A DNA stretch of 64,000 nt from Polaromonas sp. Lineage in GTDB: Bacteria > Pseudomonadota > Gammaproteobacteria > Burkholderiales > Burkholderiaceae_C. A model generated the notes under the pieces. That model was not told where the DNA came from. It saw nothing but the letters and a program-made list of their open reading frames with translations, and did no database searches. The DNA is taken from the NCBI RefSeq assembly GCF_029945895.1, contig NZ_JAQSDL010000043.1, positions 1-64,000 of the forward strand, in the 5' to 3' direction. A program made the translations under genes and the position numbers. Below are positions 27,442 through 36,139 of this stretch, piece after piece; positions within the stretch are counted from its first letter, which is position 1; each line of letters starts with the position of its first letter.

Positions 27442-28599
27442 ATGAAATTCAAGACCACTCTGGCGCTGGCCGTCCTGGCACTCGGCACCAGCTACGCCAC
27501 CGCCCAGCAGGGCGTGAGCAAGACCGAAATCACCCTGGGTTCCATCCAGGACCTGTCCGGGCCGATCGCGGGTTTCGGCAAGCAGGCTCGGTTGGGCATG
27601 CTGCTGCGGGTGGACGAGATCAACGAACAGGGTGGCATCAATGGCCGCAAGCTGAAGATCATCGTGGAAGACTCGGCCTACGATCCAAAGAAAGCCGTGC
27701 TGGCGGCCCAGAAGCTGGTCAACCAGGACAAGATTTTCATGATGGTCGGTCACATCGGAACAGCGCAGAATCTGGCAGCCATGCCGGTGCAGTTCGACAA
27801 GAACGTCATCAACTTCTTCCCGATCACCGCCGCGCGTGAAATGTACGAACCCTTTCACAAGCTCAAATACTCTTTCGCCGCCACCTATTTTGACCAGATC
27901 CGGAATGCCGCACCCAAGCTGGCCAAGGAAAAAGGCATCAAGAAAGTGTGCACCATGTACCAGGACGACGAGTTCGGCCTGGAGGTGATGCGCGGCGGTG
28001 AGGCGGGCCTCAAGACCATTGGCATGGAATTCGCCGAAAAAACCTCATACAAACGGGGCGCAACCGATTTCTCGTCGCAGGTGGCGAAGATGAAAGCGTC
28101 CGGCTGCGAAATGGTGGTGCTCGGCACCATCATCCGTGAAACCATTGGCGCCATCGGGGAATCGCGCAAGACCGGCTTCAACCCCGTGTTTCTCGGCTCC
28201 AGCGCGGCTTACACCGACCTGATCCACAAGTTGGGCGGCCCGGCCATGAACGGCCTGTACGCCACCATGACGGTGCAGAACCCCTACCTGGATGAAGCTT
28301 CGCAGCCCATCCGCTTCTGGGCCAACAAGTACAAGACCAAGTTCAATGAAGACCCGACCGTCTTCTCGGTCTATGGCTACAACATCATCGACACCTTTGC
28401 CAAGGCGGCACAGAAGGCTGGTCCCAACCTGACAACCGACAGCTTCATCAAGGTGATGGACACCATGACCATTCCGCCCGACATGTTCGGTAGCGCCCAG
28501 GCGACTTTCTCGCCGACCAAGCGCCTGGGCAGCGACGTGTCACGGCTGTCGCAGATTACCGATGGCAAGTGGAAGCCCGTGTCCGAGTACATCAGGTAA
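27442..28599 (+). CDS. Liv-type periplasmic substrate-binding protein 2
   Basis: A 385-residue peripla_BP_6 protein with a signal peptide (MKFKTTLALAVLALGTSYATA). By eye about three-quarters or more of its residues match the preceding paralogue across the whole mature domain. It ends earlier, at KPVSEYIR. The tandem copies may broaden substrate range for related acids. AGGAG precedes the ATG by 7 bases. Confidence 0.92.
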   Translation: MKFKTTLALAVLALGTSYATAQQGVSKTEITLGSIQDLSGPIAGFGKQARLGMLLRVDEINEQGGINGRKLKIIVEDSAYDPKKAVLAAQKLVNQDKIFMMVGHIGTAQNLAAMPVQFDKNVINFFPITAAREMYEPFHKLKYSFAATYFDQIRNAAPKLAKEKGIKKVCTMYQDDEFGLEVMRGGEAGLKTIGMEFAEKTSYKRGATDFSSQVAKMKASGCEMVVLGTIIRETIGAIGESRKTGFNPVFLGSSAAYTDLIHKLGGPAMNGLYATMTVQNPYLDEASQPIRFWANKYKTKFNEDPTVFSVYGYNIIDTFAKAAQKAGPNLTTDSFIKVMDTMTIPPDMFGSAQATFSPTKRLGSDVSRLSQITDGKWKPVSEYIR

Positions 28600-28620
28600 G
28601 CCGCAACGGGCCATCCCAAC

Positions 28621-28645
28621 AAGCCACCTTCGGGTGGCTTTTTTC
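28621..28645. terminator. Rho-independent terminator after the liv operon
   Basis: AAGCCACC-TTCG-GGTGGCTTTTTT: a 7-8 bp stem with a UUCG tetraloop and a six-T run. It also lies just past the stop of the convergent thioesterase gene and could serve both operons. Confidence 0.9.
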
Positions 28646-29135
28646 ATGACACGATGTAGGCGCCCGCCCCGGTGGACAACAGCTTGCCGTCCGCACCGAG
28701 AAACTCCATACGGGTGGACGCAACGCGCGAACCCAGGCGCAGGACCTCAGCGCGCAGTTCGAAAAACTCGCCGATGGCAGGGCGCAGGTAATCGACTCGC
28801 AAGTCAATGGTGCCCAGTTTGGAGAAGCGGTGCATGCGCTGCTCCGGCGACTCACCCATGTGGCGCGCACCTATCGCAGCCATGATGGCCAGCCCCGCCA
28901 TCGCGTCCAGCCCCGCGCTCACCACCCCGCCATGGATGCGGTTGTAGGCGTAGTGACCCACCAGCGATGGCCGCATGTCGATGCGGCCAACAACACCTTC
29001 GGGGCGAACCGACACCACCTTCAGACCCAAAGCCTGGTTGAAGACAATTTTTTCTTCAAAAAGTGTTTTCAGGGCAGCGATGAACTCGGGCTCGAATTCA
29101 ACGATGGCGGCCGGCGGTGGGGTGGTTCGGGTCAT
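28644..29135 (-). CDS. PaaI-type acyl-CoA thioesterase
   Basis: A 163-residue hotdog protein with the motif NRIHGGVVSAGLDAMAGLA, the PaaI-like HGG pattern where an aspartate or glutamate on the helix activates water. It would release CoA from dead-end or overflow acyl-CoAs. It is the last gene of the atu operon and starts by ATGA overlap with the dehydrogenase gene. Confidence 0.86.
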   Translation of the reverse strand: MTRTTPPPAAIVEFEPEFIAALKTLFEEKIVFNQALGLKVVSVRPEGVVGRIDMRPSLVGHYAYNRIHGGVVSAGLDAMAGLAIMAAIGARHMGESPEQRMHRFSKLGTIDLRVDYLRPAIGEFFELRAEVLRLGSRVASTRMEFLGADGKLLSTGAGAYIVS

Positions 29136-30358
29136 AGGCCCAATTGTCGTGCAGCCAGGTCCTTCATGATTTCTTCGGCGCCTCCGCCAATCATCATGAC
29201 CTTGACTTCACGGTAGATGCGTTCGCTTCTGGTGCCGCGCATGAAACCCATGCCGCCGAGAATCTGCACCGCCTGATCCGCGCAGAACTGCATGGTCTGC
29301 GTTGCGTGGTTCTTCAGCATGCAGACATGGGCCACCCAGTCGGCGCCGTGGTCGCCGGCATCGGCACGGTCGGCCACCGCCTCGACCCAGGCCTGGGTCG
29401 AGGCGATGCGCATCTGCATGTCCACCAGCTTGTGGCGAATCACCTGCTTGTCGACCAGCGTACTGCCAAAGGCCTTGCGCTGGCGCGCCCAGTCCAGCGC
29501 CTCGTCGTAACAAGCCTGGGCAAAACCCAACGCGGCGGCCGACATCGCCAGGCGTTCGCCGTTGAAGTTGCCCATGATGATCCTGAAACCACCGCCCTCT
29601 TCGCCGAGCAAATGGCTGGCCGGCACCCGCACGCCATCAAAGCGCAGGTGGGCCGTGTCCGAACACCACCAGCCCATTTTCGCCAGCCGGGTGCGAGACA
29701 GCCCCGGGCTGTCGCCGGGCACGAGAATCATCGAGATGCCACTGGACCCTTTGGCGCCGCCGGGCCGCCCCAAGGCGCCAACGCCCCCTTGGGGGGCAGC
29801 GAAGCGTGGGGGCTCAGTTGTGCCGCCGTCGCCGGTGCGCACCGCCACCGTGATGAAGTCCGCGCGCATGCCTGAGGTGATGAAAACCTTCTCGCCGTCA
29901 ATCACATAGTCTGCCCCGTCGCGCCGCGCTGTGGTGCGCAGCGCCGCCACATCGGAGCCGCCGCCGGGCTCGGTAATCGCCAGGGCGGCAATTTTTTCGC
30001 CACGCAGCACCGGTGGAATGACCGCCTCCTGCAAGGCCGCAGAGCCATGGGCCAGCACCGGCGGCAGGCCGATGTTGTGCGAAAACAGACTGGCCAGCAC
30101 ACCGCCGCTGCCGCCGTAGCGGCACAAGGCCAGCGTCATTGCGTTACGCAGCCGCCAGGACGCGGGGGTCCCGCCCAGCGCCTCGGGGTAACCCAGCGCC
30201 AGCAGGCCCAGCCCGGCCGCCTGGTGATACAGGGCGCGCGGAAACTCGCCGGCGTCGTCCCACTGGCTGACATGCGGCGCGATGTCGTTCTGCGCAAAAC
30301 GCCGGACCGACGCGGTGACCTCCACCAGCATATCGAGATCGGCGGAAGAAGAATTCAT
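29132..30358 (-). CDS. Acyl-CoA dehydrogenase with in-frame repeat insertion
   Basis: A 408-residue FAD-dependent dehydrogenase, some 25 residues longer than usual. Typical segments are AITEPGGGSDVAAL, GEKVFITSGMRADFI and QILGGMGFMRGTRSERIYRE. Between VRTGD and GISMILVPGD (about residues 178-206) lies a Gly/Pro/Ala-rich stretch encoded by a family-2 repeat, at a loop where relatives have only a few residues. It is the second dehydrogenase of the operon; it may act on a later intermediate. It is translationally coupled on both sides. Confidence 0.88.
   Translation of the reverse strand: MNSSSADLDMLVEVTASVRRFAQNDIAPHVSQWDDAGEFPRALYHQAAGLGLLALGYPEALGGTPASWRLRNAMTLALCRYGGSGGVLASLFSHNIGLPPVLAHGSAALQEAVIPPVLRGEKIAALAITEPGGGSDVAALRTTARRDGADYVIDGEKVFITSGMRADFITVAVRTGDGGTTEPPRFAAPQGGVGALGRPGGAKGSSGISMILVPGDSPGLSRTRLAKMGWWCSDTAHLRFDGVRVPASHLLGEEGGGFRIIMGNFNGERLAMSAAALGFAQACYDEALDWARQRKAFGSTLVDKQVIRHKLVDMQMRIASTQAWVEAVADRADAGDHGADWVAHVCMLKNHATQTMQFCADQAVQILGGMGFMRGTRSERIYREVKVMMIGGGAEEIMKDLAARQLGL
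29753..29815 (-). repeat. Family-2 repeat, copy R3 (inside acyl-CoA dehydrogenase gene)
   Basis: Contains GGGCCGCCCCAAGGCG, CCCCCTTGGGGGGCAGCG and AAGCGTGGGGG in the orientation of copies R6 and R7. It encodes residues about 182-202 of the dehydrogenase with no frame loss. Confidence 0.7.
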
Positions 30359-32409
30359 GCTTCAAACCTCAACAAGACCTGGCCTGGCGCCGTCTGCTGG
30401 CCGGGTGCCACCGCCACGACCGCCACCACTGCATCACGCGTCGCACACACCGCATGTTCGAGCTTCATCGACTCGATGACCAGCAAGGTGTCGCCGCGCC
30501 TGACTGATTCGCCGGCGCTCACCTGGACGGCGATCACCTTGCCGTTGAACGGGGCCCGCAGTTCCATGGACTGGTTGCCTGGGGTCAGCCCGGCCGCAGG
30601 CTCGAAACTCGCGTCTCTCAGCCACACCTCCGTCTCGCCGACCTGCACATGCCAACGCCCGCCGGTCACCTGACAGGCCTGTACCGTGTGGCTCAGGCCA
30701 TCGACCGTGACACGCATTCGGCCGTCGCTGCCACGCACACACACGACCGCGTGTTGCTGCGTGCCCGACGAAACTTCCAGCCCACCCGCTCCGGTTTCCG
30801 TCACGGTGATGGCCAGCACCTGTTCGCCATGCACCACCCGCAAGGCCTTGCCGAAGGGGCAGGGCAAGGCCAGCGCAGCGCCGCCGCTGCCCTGAAAATA
30901 CATCCCCACGGCCGCTGGCAACAACACCTGCGTTTGCCCGTGCTGCAGGGTTTTGCGAATGCCGTCACCGTGTTCGGCCAGAAAGGGAATCAGCGCCTGG
31001 CCGGCGCGGAAAACCGGGTGTGCCAGGCATGCCGCCAGAAAAGCGCGGTTGGTCGGCAGCCCCAGCACCTGCGTGCCGGCCAGCGCTGCGATCAGCCGGT
31101 CAATCGCCTGCGCCCGTGTCGCCCCACGCACGATCAGCTTGCCCAGCATGGAGTCGTAAAACGGCGTGACCTCGCCAGCGGCCTGCAGCGCATGGTCAAA
31201 ACGCGCGTGCGCAGGCTCCATGAAGTGCTGCACCCGCCCGGCATGTGGCGAAAAATTTTCGTCCTCGGCGCACAGGCGCACCTCGATGGCATGGCCGCTG
31301 AAGGTGATTTCTTCCTGGCGCAGCGGCAGCGACTCGCCCTGGGCGATGCGCAACTGCCACTCGACCAGGTCCAGGCCAGTGACGGCTTCGGTGACCGGGT
31401 GCTCGACCTGCAGCCGGGTGTTCATCTCCATCAAAAAAAATTGAGCCGCCCCGCTTTTCACTTCGTGTAATACGCTGCCCCCCGGGGGGGTGCCGCGCCT
31501 GCGGCCCGGCGAAGCCGGTTCCGCGGCCCCGGCTGGTGGAGAGGCAGCCTCCACTAAAAACTCTACCGTGCCAGCGCCTACATAGCCCGCCGCCTGCGCC
31601 AGCGCCACTGCGCAGGCGCCCATGCGTTCGCGCAGGTCAGCGTTCACTGCCGGACTCGGCGACTCTTCAATCAGTTTCTGGTGCCGCCGCTGTACCGAGC
31701 AGTCGCGCTCTCCGAGATGGATGCAGTCACCATGCGCATCGGCGAACACCTGCACCTCGACGTGGCGCGGATTCAGGAGCGCGCGCTCCAGCAGCAGGTC
31801 GCCGCTGCCGAAGGACGAGAGCGCTTCGGAACGCGCGCTGTCCAGCGCTGCCTGCAAAGCCGAGGCATCCGTCACCAGACGCATGCCGCGCCCGCCACCG
31901 CCGGCCGTGGCTTTCACCATCAGCGGGTAGCCCACTTTCTCCGCCTCGGCGGCCAACCCCTCATTCGACTGGTCGGCGCCCTGGTAGCCCGGCAGGCAGG
32001 GAACGTTCCGCGCCAGTGCAAGCTGTTTGGCAGCGGCCTTGTTGCCCAGGGCGCGGATGGCAGACGGCGGTGGCCCGACCCAGGTCAGGCCGGCATCAAT
32101 CACGGCCTGCGCAAAATCCGCGTTTTCGCTGAGGAACCCATAGCCGGGATGCACCGCATCGGCGCCGGCGGCCTTTGCGGCAGCCAGCAACTTGTCGATG
32201 CGCAGGTAGGAGTCGGCCGAGAGCATGCCGCCCAGCGCCACCGCACTGCCCGCTTCCTGCACATGCAGGGCCTGCGCGTCAGCGTCGGAATACACGGCCA
32301 CGGTGGCGATGCCCATGCGGTGTGCGGTGCGGATGATGCGACGGGCGATTTCGCCGCGGTTGGCGATCAGCAGGCAGCTTATGGGGGCGGTCGGAGTCGT
32401 GGTGCTCAT
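30355..32409 (-). CDS. atuF: Acyl-CoA carboxylase biotin-carrying alpha subunit (geranyl-CoA carboxylase-like, AtuF)
   Basis: A 684-residue biotin carboxylase fused to a biotin carrier domain. ATP-grasp motifs (HPGYGFLSENADFA, KATAGGGGRGMR, MEMNTRLQVEHPVTE) are followed by a C-terminal carrier domain with the biotinyl lysine in ESMKLEH (K649). Residues about 288-322, just before FFLMEMN, are an in-frame family-2 repeat. With AtuC it would carboxylate the methyl branch of geranyl-CoA. Assignment to geranyl- rather than methylcrotonyl-CoA carboxylase rests on operon content. ATG at 32409 overlaps the upstream stop; a GTG at 32418 is an alternative. Confidence 0.82.
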   Translation of the reverse strand: MSTTTPTAPISCLLIANRGEIARRIIRTAHRMGIATVAVYSDADAQALHVQEAGSAVALGGMLSADSYLRIDKLLAAAKAAGADAVHPGYGFLSENADFAQAVIDAGLTWVGPPPSAIRALGNKAAAKQLALARNVPCLPGYQGADQSNEGLAAEAEKVGYPLMVKATAGGGGRGMRLVTDASALQAALDSARSEALSSFGSGDLLLERALLNPRHVEVQVFADAHGDCIHLGERDCSVQRRHQKLIEESPSPAVNADLRERMGACAVALAQAAGYVGAGTVEFLVEAASPPAGAAEPASPGRRRGTPPGGSVLHEVKSGAAQFFLMEMNTRLQVEHPVTEAVTGLDLVEWQLRIAQGESLPLRQEEITFSGHAIEVRLCAEDENFSPHAGRVQHFMEPAHARFDHALQAAGEVTPFYDSMLGKLIVRGATRAQAIDRLIAALAGTQVLGLPTNRAFLAACLAHPVFRAGQALIPFLAEHGDGIRKTLQHGQTQVLLPAAVGMYFQGSGGAALALPCPFGKALRVVHGEQVLAITVTETGAGGLEVSSGTQQHAVVCVRGSDGRMRVTVDGLSHTVQACQVTGGRWHVQVGETEVWLRDASFEPAAGLTPGNQSMELRAPFNGKVIAVQVSAGESVRRGDTLLVIESMKLEHAVCATRDAVVAVVAVAPGQQTAPGQVLLRFEA
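31447..31530 (+). repeat. Family-2 repeat, copy R4 (inside atuF)
   Basis: CTTCGTGTAATACGCTGCCC, a CCCCCCGGGGGGG palindrome, then GCGCCTGCGGCCCGGCGAAG and CCGGTTCCGCGGCCCC. It is one of the best-preserved copies, yet lies within the biotin carboxylase frame (residues about 294-321). Confidence 0.8.
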
Positions 32410-33206
32410 GCTGCCCACCCGGGCTTGCGCTTTTGCGCAAAGGCCGCCAGGCCTTCAGCAGCTTCCGGGCTGCGCAGGTTTGCTGCAAATTTGATAGCTG
32501 CTTGCGCAGGCAGGTCAAGGGTTGGCAACTGATTTAGCATGTAAATCAGGGCCTTGGTGTGGGCCACAGCGCCCGGGGCCGACCGGCGCAGCGCGCTGAT
32601 GCGATGGGCCACGGCGGCTGGCAGATCATCGGCAACCTCGTCCACCAGACCTTGGTCCAGCGCCTGCTGTGCGGAAAGTTTCTCCCCGGACAACATCAGC
32701 TGCCGCGCCAGCCTGTCACCCAGCCGCCTGTGTACAAATGGCGCAATTTGCGCCGGCACCACACCCAGCGTGACCTCAGGGGTGGCAAACACGGCGGCAG
32801 GTGTGGCCAGGACAAAGTCACCGCAACACAGCAGCCCCAGGCCGCCACCCATGGCCGGGCCGTCTACCGCCACCAGCAAGATTTGCGGCAAGGCACACAG
32901 TTTGCCGAGCAGGTGGCCAAAGCCTGCGTTCATGGCAATCAGCGGATCGATTTGCCCGGGCGGCAAGGTCTGCCCTATCGACCGGGCAAAGCCGCCCAGA
33001 CTGCCACCCGCACAAAACGAGCCACCGCTGCCTTGCAGCACGACAAAACGCAAGGCGGTGTCCTGTGCGGCGCGTTCGCAGGCCTGTGCCAGCGCGGCCA
33101 CCACCTCATCGGTCAGCGCGTTGCGTGTGGCCGGATCGTTCAGGGTCCAGTGTTCGACTTCCCCCAAGCGGGTGATCTGCAGCTTGTCGCTCATGGCTGT
33201 GGTCAT
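32406..33206 (-). CDS. atuE: Enoyl-CoA hydratase family protein (AtuE-like)
   Basis: A 266-residue crotonase-fold protein in the operon position of AtuE, the isohexenylglutaconyl-CoA hydratase. CoA-binding GSFCAGGSLGGF is present. The helix motif is MGGGLGLLC, so the first catalytic glutamate position of classical hydratases (GGGCEL) is glycine; the second (PEVTLGVVP) is retained. Residues about 223-242 come from a family-1 repeat. Its start may be at 33206 or four codons later (33194). Confidence 0.78.
   Translation of the reverse strand: MTTAMSDKLQITRLGEVEHWTLNDPATRNALTDEVVAALAQACERAAQDTALRFVVLQGSGGSFCAGGSLGGFARSIGQTLPPGQIDPLIAMNAGFGHLLGKLCALPQILLVAVDGPAMGGGLGLLCCGDFVLATPAAVFATPEVTLGVVPAQIAPFVHRRLGDRLARQLMLSGEKLSAQQALDQGLVDEVADDLPAAVAHRISALRRSAPGAVAHTKALIYMLNQLPTLDLPAQAAIKFAANLRSPEAAEGLAAFAQKRKPGWAA
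32481..32538 (+). repeat. Family-1 dispersed repeat, copy E (inside atuE)
   Basis: TGCTGCAAATTTG then ATAGCTG, CTTG, CGC, 10 nt, AGGGT, and a diverged 3-prime end with GATTTAG. It is read antisense in frame, encoding part of the C-terminal helical region of the hydratase. Confidence 0.72.
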
Positions 33207-33208
33207 CC

Positions 33209-34390
33209 TCAGGCGGCAGGTTTCTTGCTGCTTTTGGCCAGGCCCATGTACTTGGCGATGATGCCCATCATCACCTCGTCGGCACCACCGCCTATCGAGG
33301 CCAGCCGGCCGTCGCGAAACATGCGCGCCACCTTGTTCTCCCAGGTGAACCCCATGCCGCCCCAGAACTGCAGGCAGGTGTCAGGCACCAGCCGGTTCAG
33401 CCGCCCGGCCTTGAGCTTGGCCATGGAGGCGAGCTCGGTCACGTCCTGGCCCTGCACATACAGCTCGCAGGCGCGGTAGGTCATGGCGCGCAGGCTTTCG
33501 ACCTCGGTCTTCATCTCGGCCAGCTTGAACTGCACCCACTGCTGGTCGGCCAGCGTGGCGCCGAAAAGCTTGCGCTCGTGCGCCCACGCCACCGTCCAGT
33601 CAATGCAATTCGTCAGCGACTGGATGCAGCTGGCCGCACACCAGAGACGCTCTTCCTGGAACTGCATCATCTGGTACATGAAGCCCGAACCTTCGGCGCC
33701 TATCAGGTAACGCTGCGGCACCCGCACTTCGTCGAAATAGATCAGGCCGGTGTCACTGGCATTCATGCCAATCTTCCTGATCTTTTTGCCGACTTCGATG
33801 CCCTTGCGCAGCTTGCCGCCTTCACGCATCGGCACCATGACCAGGCTTTTGTTCTTGTGCTGGGGCCCCTCGCCGGTGTTGACCAGCATGCACATCCAGT
33901 CGGCCTGCAGGCTGTTGGTGATCCACATCTTCTGGCCGCTGATCACATAGTCGCCGCCATCCTTGCGCGCATGGCTTTTGATGGACGCCACGTCACTGCC
34001 GGCGCCCGGCTCGCTCACGCCAATGCAGCCGACCATGTCACCTGCAATCGCCGGAGCCAGGAATTCACGCTTGAGCTCGTCACTGCCGAAACGCGCCAGC
34101 GCCGGCGTACACATGTCGGTCTGCACACCAATGGCCATGGGGATGCCGCCGCAGTCGATATGACCCAGCGCCTCGGCCATGGCGACGCCGTAGGAGTAGT
34201 CGAGACCTGCACCGCCATACGCTTCAGGCTTGGTCAGTCCCAACAAGCCGAGATTGCCAAGTTTCTTGAAAACCTCGTGAGCGGGAAAGATCTCAGCCGC
34301 CTCCCATTCGTCCACATGCGGGTTGATCTCGGCGTCGACAAATCGCTTGAGGGTCTTCTGGATTTCGAGGTGCTCGTGGGTGTATTGCAT
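33209..34390 (-). CDS. atuD: Acyl-CoA dehydrogenase (citronellyl-CoA dehydrogenase-like, AtuD)
   Basis: A 393-residue dehydrogenase of normal length. Key segments are CIGVSEPGAGSDVASI, GQKMWITNSLQADWM, NASDTGLIYFDEVRVP and FWGGMGFTWENKVARMFRD. It would introduce the alpha-beta double bond in the CoA ester formed by the synthetase (citronellyl-CoA to geranyl-CoA in Pseudomonas). ATG at 34388-34390 has GGAG 6 bases upstream and is preferred over a start 8 codons earlier. No repeat interrupts it. Confidence 0.82.
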   Translation of the reverse strand: MQYTHEHLEIQKTLKRFVDAEINPHVDEWEAAEIFPAHEVFKKLGNLGLLGLTKPEAYGGAGLDYSYGVAMAEALGHIDCGGIPMAIGVQTDMCTPALARFGSDELKREFLAPAIAGDMVGCIGVSEPGAGSDVASIKSHARKDGGDYVISGQKMWITNSLQADWMCMLVNTGEGPQHKNKSLVMVPMREGGKLRKGIEVGKKIRKIGMNASDTGLIYFDEVRVPQRYLIGAEGSGFMYQMMQFQEERLWCAASCIQSLTNCIDWTVAWAHERKLFGATLADQQWVQFKLAEMKTEVESLRAMTYRACELYVQGQDVTELASMAKLKAGRLNRLVPDTCLQFWGGMGFTWENKVARMFRDGRLASIGGGADEVMMGIIAKYMGLAKSSKKPAA

Positions 34391-34414
34391 GCTTGTCTCC
34401 TTGGGTCTGTCCAT

Positions 34415-36139
34415 TCACATGCGCGCCACGCCAAACTGCATGGGCCGCAACTGCCGGATGTCGGCCTCGGCACACATGGCCAGGCACTGCACCAGCACCG
34501 CCCGTGTATCGCGCGGATCAATCACACCGTCGTCGAGCAGCAGGCCGGAGGTGTAGAAGGCATCGGCCTGCGCCTCGAACACGGCGACGATCTTGTCGAA
34601 CTGGGCCTGCGACTGCGCCGCATCAATGGGGACGCCTTTACGCACCATCGCGGCCTCCGTCACGATCTGCATGGTGCGCGCGGCCTGTTCGCCACCCATG
34701 ACCGCGGTTTTGGCACTCGGCCAGCTGAACAGGAAACGCGGTGCATACCCGCGACCACACATGCCGTAGTTGCCGGCGCCAAACGAGGCGCCGCACTGGA
34801 TGGTGATCTGCGGCACGGTGGCATGGGTGACCGCCTGGATCATCTTGGAGCCGTGTTTGATCATGCCGCCCTGCTCCGCGTCCTTGCCAACCATGTAGCC
34901 GGTGGTGTTCTGCAGGTAGACGATGGGATGGCCAAGCTGGCACATCAGCTGGATGAAATGGGTGGCCTTGTTCGCGCCCGCCACGTCGATGGGGCCGTTG
35001 TTGCTGATGATGCCCACGGCGTGACCGCCAATCGCCGCCTGCACACAGACTGTGGCAGCACCGTACAGCGCCTTGAAGGGCAGAAAGTCCGAGCCATCGA
35101 CCAGCCGTGTTATCACTTCATGCATGTCCACCGGCTGGCGCAGATCGCCGGCCATCAGCCCGAGCAGGTCTTCGGCCGGGTACAGCGGTTCTCTTGCTAC
35201 TGAATTAATAGCTATTTGCGCACGTCCTGCCTGGGCTGGAGGCCGATTTGACCATGCAGTCCGGGCCACGACCTGGCGCGCCAGGCCCAGCGCGTGACGG
35301 TCGTCCTCGGCCAGCTGTTCACCGAGGCCCGACACACTGGTGTGCATGGCGGCGCCGCCGAGTTCCTCTTCGGTGGCCACCTCGCCGGTGGCCGCCATCA
35401 GCAAAGGCGGGCCGGCCAGAAAGGCGCGCGAGCGGTTGCGCACCATGATCACCACATCGCTCAGGCCCGGCATGTAGGCTCCGCCCGCCGTGCCGGAGCC
35501 GTGCTGCACGGTGATGACCGGAATACCCGCCGCCGACAGGCGCGCGAGGTTGCGGAACAGGGCACCGCCGTGGACAAAACCCTCGACGCGGTAACGCATC
35601 AGGTTGGCGCCGGCGCTTTCCACCAGATGAATGAATGGCAGCTTGTTCTGCAGCGCGATCTCCTGCACCCGCAGGATTTTCTCCAGCCCCATGGCCTGAA
35701 TGGCGCCGGCCTCGATGCCCGAGTCGCTGGCCACGACCATGCAGCGCGCGCCCTCGATGAACCCGATGCCCGCCACAATGCCACCACCGGGCACGGAACG
35801 TGCCCCCACGCTCCCCACTTCGTGTGGTTCGCTGCCCCCCGAGGCGGCCCTCGCGCCTTGGGGCGGCCCGGCGTCGCTCGCCGCAGGGTCCTTGTGGTCC
35901 TGCATGAACCCGGCCAGCGAACACAAAGGCAGCCAGGGCGCGCCCGGGTCCAGCAGCAGCGCCACCCGTTCACGCGGCAGCAGCTGGCCGCGTTTGTCGA
36001 ACACCGGTTTTGATTTCGCAGAAGCCTGGGCGGCACGGCCCTCCAGCGCGCGCAGCGCCGCGATTCGCCCCAGCATGGCGTCGCGCCTTTGCACGGCGAC
36101 GCTGCCTTCGGCATTCCAGGCGGTCTGAAAAACCGTCAT
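34415..36139 (-). CDS. atuC: Acyl-CoA carboxylase carboxyltransferase beta subunit (geranyl-CoA carboxylase-like, AtuC)
   Basis: A 574-residue carboxyltransferase with tandem crotonase-like domains. N-domain: LVESAGANLMRY and HGSGTAGGAYMPGLSD. C-domain: GAATVCVQAAIGGHAVGIIS, then CGASFGAGNYGMCGRGYAPR. FLAGPPLLMAATGEVATEEE agrees with the methylcrotonyl/geranyl-CoA carboxylase group. It carries two in-frame repeats: family 2 at residues about 85-113 (before the first domain core) and family 1 at about 296-315 (linker between the domains), making it longer than relatives. It partners AtuF. Confidence 0.83.
   Translation of the reverse strand: MTVFQTAWNAEGSVAVQRRDAMLGRIAALRALEGRAAQASAKSKPVFDKRGQLLPRERVALLLDPGAPWLPLCSLAGFMQDHKDPAASDAGPPQGARAASGGSEPHEVGSVGARSVPGGGIVAGIGFIEGARCMVVASDSGIEAGAIQAMGLEKILRVQEIALQNKLPFIHLVESAGANLMRYRVEGFVHGGALFRNLARLSAAGIPVITVQHGSGTAGGAYMPGLSDVVIMVRNRSRAFLAGPPLLMAATGEVATEEELGGAAMHTSVSGLGEQLAEDDRHALGLARQVVARTAWSNRPPAQAGRAQIAINSVAREPLYPAEDLLGLMAGDLRQPVDMHEVITRLVDGSDFLPFKALYGAATVCVQAAIGGHAVGIISNNGPIDVAGANKATHFIQLMCQLGHPIVYLQNTTGYMVGKDAEQGGMIKHGSKMIQAVTHATVPQITIQCGASFGAGNYGMCGRGYAPRFLFSWPSAKTAVMGGEQAARTMQIVTEAAMVRKGVPIDAAQSQAQFDKIVAVFEAQADAFYTSGLLLDDGVIDPRDTRAVLVQCLAMCAEADIRQLRPMQFGVARM
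35196..35253 (+). repeat. Family-1 dispersed repeat, copy F (inside atuC)
   Basis: GCTACTGAATTA then ATAGCTA, TTTG, CGC, 10 nt, TGGGC, TGGA, GGC and CGATTTGAC. It is a complete copy, read antisense, inserted in the interdomain linker of the carboxyltransferase. Confidence 0.85.
35802..35885 (+). repeat. Family-2 repeat, copy R5 (inside atuC)
   Basis: CCCCCACGCTCCCCACTTCG, GGTTCGCTGCCCCCCGAGG, CGCCTTGGGGCGGCCCGGCG. In frame, it encodes a Gly/Ser/Ala-rich segment between DHKD and GGGIVAGIGF. Confidence 0.78.

Noticed and set aside
33578-35203. 541-residue plus-strand open frame
   Set aside because: Antisense to atuD and atuC; no recognisable domain.
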